A stretch of 53,114 nucleotides of DNA, from positions 920,918 to 974,031 of the forward strand of contig VHZZ01000006.1 of assembly GCA_009801015.1 (NCBI GenBank), in the 5' to 3' direction. A program made the position numbers and the translations under genes. Positions 43,861 through 53,114 of this stretch are shown piece by piece. The stretch is from Silene noctiflora. Lineage: Eukaryota; Streptophyta; Magnoliopsida; Caryophyllales; Caryophyllaceae. How positions within the stretch are numbered: the first letter of the stretch is position 1; the number at the start of each line of letters is the position of its first letter. A model generated the notes under the pieces. The model was not told the origin of the DNA. It ran no database searches and worked only from the letters and a program-made list of their open reading frames with translations.

Positions 43861-46800
43861 ATGGCTATTGAAAAGAGCAACGTAAAGGTGGCGGTGTCGA
43901 GGATGGATACGGAGTTTTTGATTGGTAGTAAGAGTAGGGAAAGTATGTCGAGTGATGGGGACGAGCTTGGTCCAAAGAACTCTGTGGATTCTGAGGATGA
44001 TGATGAGTTTGATGATGCTGATTCTGGGGCTGGGTCGGATGATTTTGATTTGTTGGAGTTAGGGGAGACGGGGTCTGAGTTTTGCCAGGTTGGTGATCAA
44101 ACGTGTTGTATTCCGTTTGAGCTTTATGATCTGCCTGATTTACACGGGATTTTGTCGTTGGAGGTGTGGAACGAGTGCTTGACTGAGGAGGAGAGGTTTA
44201 GTCTGACAAAGTATTTGCCTGATATGGATCAAGAGATTTTTATGCGTACCTTGAAGGAGCTCTTTGATGGGGGAAATATTCATTTTGGCAATCCTATAGA
44301 TATGTTGTACGGCATGTTGAAAGGAGGGTTGTGTGAGCCGAGAGTTGCTCTTTATCGCCAAGGACTGAACTTCTTTCAGATGCACCAACACTATCATTTT
44401 TTGCATAACCGTCAGGATTCCATGGTTGCCAGTTTTCTACAGATGAGGGACGCTTGGCAAAAATGTAAGGGTTATGGTATTGAAGAGAAACTACGTGTCT
44501 TGAATATCATTAGAAGTCGGAAGAGGTTGACTGGGGAGAAGAACGTGGGTGTGGGTTCTGATTCTTCTGAAATGGAGGAATCGGCTGAAGCTATTTCTAA
44601 TTTGAGGTCAAAGGGAAGGAGTTCTGTGTCGAAAGTAGTGTGTAAGCCTTTGTATGGCACCGGCCCTGCTGTGGATGTATTTTCACGTGGAGGGGGATTG
44701 GCTGCCGAGGGGAAGCCTAATTCTAGGCTGTTAATGGCCGGTTCAAAATCTCCTTTGCAGAGTGAACTAGTTCCGCGTTTCCGCCATGGCCATCAGAGTA
44801 TTAAGACTGGCTCATATGGCCCAGACTCCGTTATACCTAGAGGAGGTAAGGCATCTGCTTACAATGATGAACAAGAAAGGATATATGAGATGGCTTCCCA
44901 GAGGGATGCGAATGTTGCACAGGGCAATAGGATAGATAGTGTTCAAGCTATGAAGCGTGGGAAGAAGCGTATAGCACCCGGTGGTGGTGAATATGATATT
45001 GACGGCTATTCATCTGCACTTCATTCGGCAAAGACTAAATTTTCTGGTAATGGAAGAGATTTGAACATTAATCAGCTGTCCGACATTAAAGTGTTAACTG
45101 CCAAGCCATCAAATGTTAGAGGCTTCTACGACCCTGCTAAAAGGACTAAGTATGGGATGCCGACGTATGAGGATCAAATGGGACCTTTGAAAGGGCGACC
45201 AGCACAGATGGCTATGAAAGGGAACATGGGTAACTATATTGATTATTGGAGTAAGAAAGCACCGAGACAAGCGTACTTAATGGATCCATCCTTCAATTAT
45301 GCAGACAAGGATGTTGATACCAGGAAAATAAATATGGGTAAAGAAGTTCCAAGTTCCAGATTTATAACTCCGCAATCTATGGGGAACAGCCGTGTGGATG
45401 ATAGAAATTATCTTCATGGGAAACAATCAAAAGTGTTTAAGGATAATATTAGAGGGGGTACATTGTGGAATGAAGGGTCCAGTATGTTTCCATTGAAGAG
45501 TGAAAGAATGTTTCATGGAGGTGAGGATACAGAGTCAGACTCATCGGATCAACCCGAAGAAGAGGAGAAAAACCATTTGATTATGCCGAACCGTGGAATG
45601 CATGGCTATTTGGAGACTCCTCGGTCTTCTTTGTATGGATCAGCAATTGACAAGAAAGAGAAACAAGCCAAAAGAAGTGTCAAGGGAAATGTTGTGGCGT
45701 TTGAAGGCGTGATGCCTTCTCCCGGCACCATTGGTGATTTGGCCAGACGTTTGCAGGGTCAAGAGATTGATAACTATTATTTGAAAGCCAGGCAAAGTGG
45801 AAAGACACAGCATCTTGATGCCCCTCAGGATTTCACATCACGGTTTCCAGAAAATTGTTACTATGGTGATCTGGGAAATACAAATGTTGATACAAATAGA
45901 ATATCATCTTACGTTCTCGGAAGGAATGGACAAGTGCAAGGTCTACCTGTGCCCATGAATAGTGCCTTCCCTCTTGAAAGAAGGCTGAGAGAAAATGTTG
46001 GTTATGACACCCTGTCTCGTAAGTCAAATTACATGCAAGACTACTCTATGCAAGAGAATGAGGTTAGATTTGAACACAGTCCCATAAGGCGTGACAACAG
46101 ACGTTTTGATGCTACACTAATTGGCTGCACTTCAACTGGCAAGAAGTACAAGAGAAAAGAGGGGTTGACAGAAATGGATGAGCAGGTAGGATCTGATTAT
46201 ATGCATTCTCATGAACCAGTCTTTGAATCCATTTCCTTGAAGCATCGGGGAAGGAAGAGGCGAGAAGAGAATGGCTCCCCATGTGCTGGGCCATCAGAGC
46301 AACCTGTTGTAGAGGTTGTAGTGGAAGATTTGGAGCCGGAAATTAAACCACCAAAGAAGCCTTCCCCTCCGATAACTCCCACTATACATACTGGCTTCTC
46401 TTTTTCAGTTATACACCTTCTTTCAGCTGTACGTGTTTCATTGATAACTCCCAGTACTGTAGACTCCTCGGAGGCTCAGAAAAATCCCGAGAATCTTGCT
46501 GCAGGAACTATTGATCAGAATGGAAAGCAAGAACAAACAAATGGTTCCGGTGAACAAATTGATGTCAATAATCCTGCAAATCCTGAACAAACAAGTACCC
46601 CTTCTCTTACTGTCCATGAAATTGTGAATCGTGTTAGATCAAATCCAGGGGATCCCAAAATTCTTGAGACGCAGGAGCCACTTAACGAATTGGTCAGAGG
46701 AGTTTTGAAGGTATTTGCATCCAAAACAGCTCCTTTAGGAGCCAAGGGTTGGAAGCCTCTCATATCTTATGATAAATCGACAAAGTGCTGGTCTTGGACA

Positions 46801-47796
46801 GGACCAGGTCCGCAGACTCCAACAGATGACGATCCCATTGAAGAGGTGATTTCCCCTGAGGCTTGGAGAATCCCTCGTAAAATGCTAGTGAAGTTGGTTG
46901 ATTCTTTTGCCAATTGGCTTAAATGTGGTCAAGAGACCTTGCAGCAAATTGGAAGTCTTCCTGCTCCACCTGCAGAGCTGATGGAACTCAACTTTGATGA
47001 GAAAGAAAGGTTTAAGGACCTGAGAGCGCAGAAGAGTCTCCCCACCTTTAGCCCTAGCACGGATGAAGTCCGGGCTTATTTCCGTAAGGAAGAGCATCTC
47101 AGGTACTCTGTTCCTGATAGAGCATTCAATTATACTGCTGCTGATGGTAAAAAATCTATAGTTGCTCCGTTAAGAAGATGTGGTGGTAAGCCGACCTCAA
47201 AAGCTCGAGATCACTTCATGTTGAAACCCGATCGGCCTCCTCATGTGACAATTCTTTGTCTTGTGAGAGATGCGGCTGCCAGGTTACCAGGGAGCATTGG
47301 TACCAGGGCTGATGTTTGCACTTTGATACGGGACTCTCAGTACGTCGTGGAAGATGTTTCTGATGCCCAGGTTAATCAAGTGGTTAGTGGAGCCTTGGAT
47401 CGTTTGCATTACGAGCGTGATCCTTGTGTACAATTCGATGGGGAAAGGAAACTCTGGGTCTACTTGCATAGAGTTAGAGAAGAAGAAGATTTTGAGGATG
47501 ATGGTACTTCCTCTACAAAGAAATGGAAGAGGCAGAAGAAAGATGCTTCTGAGCAGGATGACCAAGTCACGATCGCTTCCGCTGATAATACGGAACCTAC
47601 TGGCTTGGATCCAAGTTCTGATCTTAATGCTGACCTGTCATGTATGAACGATGATGCAAAAGAGAGATTAGAAGGTGAAGCAAAGGCCAAACATATTCCT
47701 GAACAGGGTGCTACAATTGAAAGTGGATCACACTGCTTGGAGAACTCCAAAAATGAAGAGAATTCCAAAAATAAAGATTTTGATGATGGGGCATAG
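43861..47796 (+). CDS. NFRKB-like nuclear protein (INO80-associated family)
   Basis: A single-exon 1311-residue protein of the nuclear factor related to kappaB-binding family, whose animal member belongs to the INO80 chromatin-remodelling complex and binds UCH37; plant function is less clear. The start is the ATG at 43861 (MAIEKSNVKV). An acidic stretch (about 44-64) precedes a DEUBAD domain (about 86-227, with FELYDLPDLHGILSLEVWNE and LPDMDQEIFMRTLKELFDGG). A long low-complexity, basic and Ser-rich middle has probable nuclear signals (RGKKRIAP, KHRGRKRRE). The C-terminal winged-helix NFRKB region (about 995-1200) includes SPEAWRIPRKMLVKLVDSFA and HVTILCLVRDAAARLPG. The tail is acidic. Length is close to the roughly 1300 residues of the Arabidopsis homologue as I recall it. 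Codon use and frame are intact throughout. Confidence 0.95.
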   Translation: MAIEKSNVKVAVSRMDTEFLIGSKSRESMSSDGDELGPKNSVDSEDDDEFDDADSGAGSDDFDLLELGETGSEFCQVGDQTCCIPFELYDLPDLHGILSLEVWNECLTEEERFSLTKYLPDMDQEIFMRTLKELFDGGNIHFGNPIDMLYGMLKGGLCEPRVALYRQGLNFFQMHQHYHFLHNRQDSMVASFLQMRDAWQKCKGYGIEEKLRVLNIIRSRKRLTGEKNVGVGSDSSEMEESAEAISNLRSKGRSSVSKVVCKPLYGTGPAVDVFSRGGGLAAEGKPNSRLLMAGSKSPLQSELVPRFRHGHQSIKTGSYGPDSVIPRGGKASAYNDEQERIYEMASQRDANVAQGNRIDSVQAMKRGKKRIAPGGGEYDIDGYSSALHSAKTKFSGNGRDLNINQLSDIKVLTAKPSNVRGFYDPAKRTKYGMPTYEDQMGPLKGRPAQMAMKGNMGNYIDYWSKKAPRQAYLMDPSFNYADKDVDTRKINMGKEVPSSRFITPQSMGNSRVDDRNYLHGKQSKVFKDNIRGGTLWNEGSSMFPLKSERMFHGGEDTESDSSDQPEEEEKNHLIMPNRGMHGYLETPRSSLYGSAIDKKEKQAKRSVKGNVVAFEGVMPSPGTIGDLARRLQGQEIDNYYLKARQSGKTQHLDAPQDFTSRFPENCYYGDLGNTNVDTNRISSYVLGRNGQVQGLPVPMNSAFPLERRLRENVGYDTLSRKSNYMQDYSMQENEVRFEHSPIRRDNRRFDATLIGCTSTGKKYKRKEGLTEMDEQVGSDYMHSHEPVFESISLKHRGRKRREENGSPCAGPSEQPVVEVVVEDLEPEIKPPKKPSPPITPTIHTGFSFSVIHLLSAVRVSLITPSTVDSSEAQKNPENLAAGTIDQNGKQEQTNGSGEQIDVNNPANPEQTSTPSLTVHEIVNRVRSNPGDPKILETQEPLNELVRGVLKVFASKTAPLGAKGWKPLISYDKSTKCWSWTGPGPQTPTDDDPIEEVISPEAWRIPRKMLVKLVDSFANWLKCGQETLQQIGSLPAPPAELMELNFDEKERFKDLRAQKSLPTFSPSTDEVRAYFRKEEHLRYSVPDRAFNYTAADGKKSIVAPLRRCGGKPTSKARDHFMLKPDRPPHVTILCLVRDAAARLPGSIGTRADVCTLIRDSQYVVEDVSDAQVNQVVSGALDRLHYERDPCVQFDGERKLWVYLHRVREEEDFEDDGTSSTKKWKRQKKDASEQDDQVTIASADNTEPTGLDPSSDLNADLSCMNDDAKERLEGEAKAKHIPEQGATIESGSHCLENSKNEENSKNKDFDDGA

Positions 47797-47853
47797 GACA
47801 GGGTGAAAGGCAGGTTCAACTTGAGTGACCTCCCTAAAATGTACGCTTTCCAG

Positions 47854-48870
47854 GTAATGTATTTGGATATACATGTTCTTGATTTTTAATGTCCTCAGTA
47901 ATTTAACCACTATGTTACCGATGGGGTCTTGGGACCCTTCAGTGCTTTGGTAAATGACGTTTTACATTGCTAAATTTTCTGATTTAAATTTTTTGTACCC
48001 ATGCTCGAGCATTCCTAGCTCCCACTAACTGTGCTTCTTGATGTGATAGTATCTCTTCCTTGGTTGTGTGTATTCATTGTTCCTCATTTGAGATTTTGGA
48101 AAATTTATTTGTAAGAACTCTCAATTCTACATTTTGAAGATTTAGTATGTGGAGAAGATTATTGCGCTGTTGAAATACCTCTGCTTTTGACTAAATAGTT
48201 ATGATTTTGACTAATAGTTCTGCATGTTCTGCTGTTAGCTCTTATGTAGCTTTTGAAAGTGAGATGTGTATTTGGGATACATGTTATGACGTAGGCAACT
48301 AAAAACTTATCCTAAGTACTCAGGAAGTAATTTAATGAGGAACACATTCCAAATATTTGGTACTTCTATTCTATTCACGAATTTCACCCTGCTACAAAGC
48401 TGTCAAATCCAAGAAGCTCTTGTTCAAAATTCTACTCTATGATTTCCAACCACTTGACTTGATTTACAGCAACAAACGTTGGAATTTTCTTTCCTATTTT
48501 CACACTCCATCTAACTGAAAGCAATTGTCAAGCAATATCTTTTGTTTGGAGACTAGGAACATCTCTTAAAGTCTTAAACAATTTTTCTAGATGGTCGAAT
48601 GTGTCAAATGACGGTTCTAATAGATGGTTCATGTCAGTTGACCCCAAGTCATTTTGGAATTATTGCTTTGATGTTGTTTGTTGGAATGTGTCATGTAATG
48701 CTGACTGTGGACTTTCCCTTAGCCCTTGCTCTTTCCCAACATTATATCCTGCTTGGACTCTAGATGTCCTCTTGTGCTTGATTCCAGTTCTCTGTATGCT
48801 CATGACTATTGTTCAATGCTTGTAGCTTGTAGTTGTTGAAGGACTCATATTTATGTTCCATTTGGTGCAG
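47854..48870 (+). other. Probable 3'UTR intron of the NFRKB-like gene
   Basis: The sequence ttccag|gtaatg at 47853/47854 and tttggtgcag|attctg at 48870/48871 are good splice sites with T-rich sequence between and no open frame. The junction would lie 57 bases after the stop codon. It is a prediction; the 3'UTR could simply read through. Confidence 0.4.
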
Positions 48871-50121
48871 ATTCTGAATTCAAGCTCTCACAGATCGGCC
48901 TCCGGCTAAAAGTATGACAGTTTGTGTACATTCTTAATGAGGTTTGACAATTTTTGTGTATGACTGATGAAGCAGAAAATTAGCTAATTCTAACATGTTG
49001 GGAAGAAATGGGGTTAAATTTTATTTTGGCTTGTGAATATAACTAGGACAGGTAGGTTTTCCCATATCGCGTCGTAAATAATGTCGTTATTATCATATTA
49101 TTTTTTTTGACCTAAACCTAAAGGCTCCTGTGTCTTAAAACTTTTGCAATTACTGTACTCGGCACTATATATCTGCAACTCCCATTGTCGTTTTTTTCTT
49201 CTCTCCTTTGTAACGTGTTTCTTGTTAATATTCAATAATCTGGAAAATAGCATTACATTTTCACTTATCAGCACCAAAAAAAAAATACCTGGTGTGTTGT
49301 AGCGGTGTTTTGATTATTTTTGTGGGGGCTAATTTAAGAATAATAATGGTGGTATCTTCTTACATATTGATGATACCAGTTAACTAAGAGCGAGTCCCAC
49401 AAGGTCTTGTAGTCTTGTACTACGTAATAGAAGTAGCGTATTAGAAGGTTCCACAAGGTCTTGTAGTCTTGTACTACGTAATAGAAGTAGCGTATTAGAA
49501 GGTTCCTAGATAGTTTGCTTGTGTTTCTTTTAGAAGTTGGATCTCCTGTACTAATACATGGTTTTGTTTTCTCTATTGGTTTATTATCATCGTCACTGTT
49601 CATGTAATTCATTTTGGGACTTGGTATTGATGTATTTTCTCTAGTTGTGACTAATGTAATGCTCAATGTATTCGAGATTTCATGTATTTGACTTCTAAGA
49701 TGCTGTCGTCTGTAAAGCTGTTTGCACCCTTGTACATAATACTTCCGAAAAACATGGGTAACAGTTTCTGGCCTGTGTGTTGCACTTGCAATGATGTTTT
49801 GCTGCTCTATTGGCTATTGCTCCTGAACGCCATCCGGATGTATCTGTAGTTTGCTTGAATTCTCCAATTTTGCTTGAATTCTAGCGCCTTGTTAATAGAA
49901 TATTTCTCCAATTTTGTTTTTACGTTCAAGTAAACGTCCAGGGCTCAGTCGGTTGGGATGAAGAGAAAGGGATTGGACAACGGTTAGGAGAGGTCAGAGG
50001 TACACTTAGCTCTACTAATCTCAGGAATTACTTTTAGCTCTTATGGTTTTATTTTTAGGTCATCAACGATTAATCCAACTTTGATAACAGTAAAACGTAT
50101 TGAATGGTAATAAACTAATAT
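48871..50121. other. 3' flank of NFRKB; no gene recognised
   Basis: No first exon for the downstream oxidase could be found here on either strand. A minus-strand open frame of 110 codons (49334-49666) exists because of the tandem duplication at 49397-49504, and has no recognisable domain. Confidence 0.4.
49397..49504 (+). repeat. Exact 54-bp tandem duplication
   Basis: The 54-base unit beginning CCACAAGGTCTTGTAGTC is present twice without a mismatch (49397-49450 and 49451-49504). The length is 18 codons, and a minus-strand frame reads through both copies. Perfect identity suggests a very recent event or an assembly artefact. Confidence 0.9.
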
Positions 50122-50231
50122 TTTTTTTTTTTTGGTTCAAATGAGCGCACTATGTCGTGGGTGAGAATCGAACCCCCAACTTCATGGTTGGGGTAAGATA
50201 GCTCTTACCACTTGAGCTAGCTCTTGTTCTC
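50122..50231 (-). mobile_element. tRNA-derived SINE with perfect 17-bp TSD
   Basis: On the minus strand the 110-bp element has an A-box-like tagctcaagtggtaagagc, a B box GGTTCGATTCT and a terminal A-run (T-run 50122-50133 on the plus strand). The 17-mer TGGTAATAAACTAATAT flanks it exactly at 50105-50121 and 50232-50248. The head resembles the SINE nested at 28773-28920. Confidence 0.88.
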
Positions 50232-50248
50232 TGGTAATAAACTAATAT

Positions 50249-50738
50249 AGTAATGTGGATCCCATGAATTCATCTTAAAAACAACACAAAAGCAGATCCG
50301 CTTAAACAACGTGCATGCAACTTATCTTCACAAACTACATCAATCTAGTACTATATTATTGCTGTATTTGTAAGACCAAGTGAATGCATGGATCCCATGA
50401 ATTCATCTTTGAATTTTTCTTGTTTGCTTACATTGAATCTCCAGAGGATCTTTATATTCTATTAAAATATTAAATATATGTATGTATGTATATGTATTGG
50501 TGATTGGTTGAGGAAGGATAAATTATCCATAATTACCTTTTGAAATATCAGTACTAAGCCATCTGCAATTAAACAGACTACAGTTACGGCATCATTGAGT
50601 CATTTCTTTATCACTCTCGAAAAACGTCAGTTAATTCTCTCCAAGATATGCTATTTGTTGGGTTCTTCTACTAAGATATTTGAAAAAGATAACGAGCAGC
50701 ATTGTTAGATGCTGCAAGGAAAGGATTAGGTATACTAG
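50249..50738 (+). other. Sequence upstream of the first visible oxidase exon
   Basis: AT-rich, with a 15-base direct repeat (gatcccatgaattcatct at about 50258 and 50391). No coding segment resembling an RBOH N-terminus was found. An in-frame stop lies at 50736-50738. Confidence 0.4.
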
Positions 50739-53097
50739 GTGTGGGCAGTGGGTTGTGGGTTGTGGGAAATCCTGGTGAAGCAAACAATGAAAAGAGCACG
50801 CGCTGCCAGAGGGTTGCTGGGTTTAAGGTTTATCGACAACACTGGTAAACATGGCGATTCATGGAATTCTGTTGAAACGAGGTTCAATCAGCGTGCCCTT
50901 CAAGGCAGGCTTCACAAGGACTCTTTTGAAGCTGTCAATGGTATCGACTTCGTCTCTGTTTCCTTTATTCATGTTTAGAGTCTATGCATTTAAAGAAAAT
51001 GTTCAGACTTATCATTTCCACAATTATGGGCCTGTACATTTGCTTTTCCTCCTGATCATAGACATGTTTAGGTTCTGTGGTATACTGGTATGGTTTGGTA
51101 ATGATTTTTCTAGATGATCTGAGTTTTGAGGTGATTTCTGAATGACTTGTTTCCTGTTGTTCCTTTGGGGGTTGAAAAAAAGGAATGGGGGATTCGAAAG
51201 AATTTGCAGCAGAGTTATATGATACCTTGTTAAGGAGAAGGAATGTGGACTCGTCAGGAGGGATTACAATCAATGAAATGAAGATGTTTTGGGAAGATAT
51301 GACTAGCCAAGATATTGATGCCCGTTTACAGATTTTCTTTGACCTGTAAGCTCACAATTAACCTTTCGTGCCAAGATAATTTGCGTATTTCATTTCCGTA
51401 GAAAAACTTATTTGATAATGGGCTTAATATGTAGGTGTGACAAGAATGGAGATGGTAAATTATCTGAGGAAGAGGTTCGCGAGGTGATGAATTCAAAACA
51501 ACTTTTTCTTATGTTTACGTCCTGCTCTCAAGCTAGAAATTCCTCAGAGCTGACTTCAATTCTACATATGTAGGTTTTAGTGTTGAGTGCCTCGGCTAAC
51601 AAACTAAATAAGCTCAAGACGCAAGCAGGAGAATACGCGGCTTTGATCATGGAAGAGCTAGATCCAGATCATCTAGGGTATATTGAGGTACTTNTAGATT
51701 CGAGAATTAACTATATTCTTATTCGGATGGTTTTACAGTATCTTATCAGACGAGAGTTTCTGTTAATGCGCAGATATGGCAACTTGATACATTACTTAGG
51801 GGAATGGTGACATCTACAGACGAAGGAATCCAATTGAAGAGTACGAATACCTTAATTGAAACAATGATCCGAAAAAGGTCCAGACATCCAATCGCAGGAC
51901 AACTAAATAGTACACTGGATTTTGCCCTAGATAACTGGAAAACATTCTGGGTAGTTGGGCTTTGGCTAAGTATAAATGCTATCCTCTTCAACTACAAATT
52001 TAACGATAGCAAGCACAGTCAAGCCTTTCCGATCATGGGGTATTGTGTTTGTGTGGCCAAGGGTGCAGCTGAGACTCTCAAACTTAATATGGCTCTCATA
52101 TTACTTCCCGTATGTAGAAGAACCCTCACCCGATTAAGATCAACTTTTCTTTGTAATATATTTCCTTTCGACGATAATATTAAGTTTCACAAGATGATAG
52201 CAGCAGGGATCACAGTTGGAACATTTTTGCACACTTTGATGCATATATCTTGTAACTATCCAAGGGCCATTTATTGCCCAAAGACTTCATTCATCAACTA
52301 TCTAGAACCCATATTCAACTCCAGGCAGCCAACTTATATGGATTTGATAATAAGTATACCTGGGGTGACAGGGATTCTCATGGTAGTTCTAATGGGTTTT
52401 ACCTTCACTCTGGCAACTCAATCATTTAGGAGGAATTTTATCAAGTTGCCATGGCCTTTTCTCCACTTCGCTGGATTCAATGCCTTCTGGTACTCACATC
52501 ATCTGCTGGCGGTTGTCTATGCTCTCTTGGTTATTCATGGATATTTTCTGAAGTTCACCAAGGAGTGGTACGAAAAAACGGTATGTTCACAAAACTTTGT
52601 ATGATGGTAAGTGCTCATAAGTCTGATCTTAGGACTTAAGTGGGATTGATTTGAAAATAATGTTGGCATAAATTTGGAAAACACAGTTGTATCTGACTGA
52701 CAATTACCTCATAATGTAAACCTTGCACATGTACTCATGGTGCGTAATGCTGACGCGAATCTTAATCTATCTGACTGACAATTACCTCATAATGTACGAT
52801 GACTATTGCAGACATGGATGTATCTACTTTTCCCGATTGCCCTCTACGCTAGTGAGAGAACACTAACATCTGTTCACGACTACAATCATCATGTCAACAT
52901 CCTAAAGGTCTTGAATCAGTTATATGAAGTTTTAATCTGCTAAAAATCACTCTTTAGATAAGTAGTTCTCTGTGACTGCAGGCTGTCATATATGCAGGAA
53001 ATGTTGTTGCATTATATATGAGCAAACCGCCTAACTTTAAGTACAAGAGTGGAATGTATGTGTTCGTCAAGTGGCCAGATGTCTCTAGCTTTGAGTG
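50739..53097 (+). CDS. RBOH: NADPH oxidase (respiratory burst oxidase homologue), RBOHH/J type, partial at both ends
   Basis: A plasma-membrane, calcium-activated superoxide producer; the RBOHH/J group acts at the pollen-tube tip in Arabidopsis. Visible exons: about 50739-50940, 51183-51345, 51435-51483, 51574-51687, 51774-52580, 52812-52907 and 52982-53097, joined in frame. The first has the [17 protein letters not shown] segment; then EF-hand 1 ([12 protein letters not shown]) and EF-hand 2 (DPDHLGYIE). The ferric-reductase membrane domain follows, with heme-ligand-type His in [11 protein letters not shown] and WYSHHLL...VIHGY, then the start of the FAD domain ([16 protein letters not shown]). 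The FAD and NADPH parts lie beyond the window. About 150 N-terminal residues usual for the family were not found within 2.9 kb upstream, so the first exon is missing, distant or unassembled. One ambiguous base at 51694 is intronic. Confidence 0.9.
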
Positions 53098-53114
53098 GTA
53101 ACTTTACAGACTGC

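Noticed and set aside
47284..47819. Open frames opposite and beside the NFRKB C-terminus
   Set aside because: Shadows of the conserved winged-helix coding sequence.
49334..49666. 110-codon minus-strand frame with an 18-residue repeat
   Set aside because: The repeat is explained by a 54-bp DNA duplication. No domain or gene context.
50150..50225. Possible tRNA gene on the minus strand
   Set aside because: A-box and B-box-like words belong to a SINE with A-tail and 17-bp TSD.

Overview
This is nuclear DNA from a core eudicot plant. The evidence is intron-rich genes with canonical GT-AG introns, five plant gene families, AT-rich intergenic DNA, and many short DNA transposons and tRNA-derived SINEs. 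A member of the Caryophyllales is possible, but that is only an impression from the repeat types. Ambiguous bases lie at 3369-3370, 3469, 42865 and 51694, so this is a draft assembly.

Five protein-coding genes are supported. From left to right they are: a HERK1-type CrRLK1L receptor kinase (+, 5766-8240, one coding exon after a 5'UTR intron); a CCT-motif protein (-, three exons, 17205-15794); a kinesin-5 mitotic motor (+, 22 exons, 30955-37195); an NFRKB-like nuclear protein (+, one 1311-codon exon, 43861-47796); and a pollen-class NADPH oxidase, RBOHH/J type (+, from 50739, running off the right edge). All splice junctions I placed keep the reading frame, so the first four genes look intact. 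The oxidase lacks a recognisable N-terminal exon.

The genes do not form a pathway, but the set looks like an ancient syntenic block. From memory, Arabidopsis carries RBOHJ, NFRKB, a kinesin-5 and HERK1 close together on chromosome 3, and RBOHH, a CCT gene and a CrRLK1L on the matching part of chromosome 5.

The DNA between genes is mostly layered transposons, many dated by clean target-site duplications (TSDs). There is a family of about 190-bp Mutator-type MITEs with 9-bp TSDs (2.3, 19.7, 23.2, 24.4, 25.4, 25.6 and 28.7 kb). There are SINEs with 16-17-bp perfect TSDs (3.9, 24.1 and 50.1 kb) and one SINE nested inside a MITE (28.8 kb). Two short Helitron-like elements have terminal hairpins (3.1 and 37.8 kb). 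Tourist-like MITEs have TAA TSDs (23.6, 42.4 and 42.7 kb), hAT-like elements have 8-bp TSDs (1.0, 9.5 and 26.8 kb), and a probable solo LTR sits at 39.5-40.8 kb. One region, 10.2-14.2 kb, may hold an unrecognised transcript or a decayed gene. I found no new multi-gene system; the novelty here is in the repeats and in possible effects of repeats on the kinesin and NFRKB promoters.
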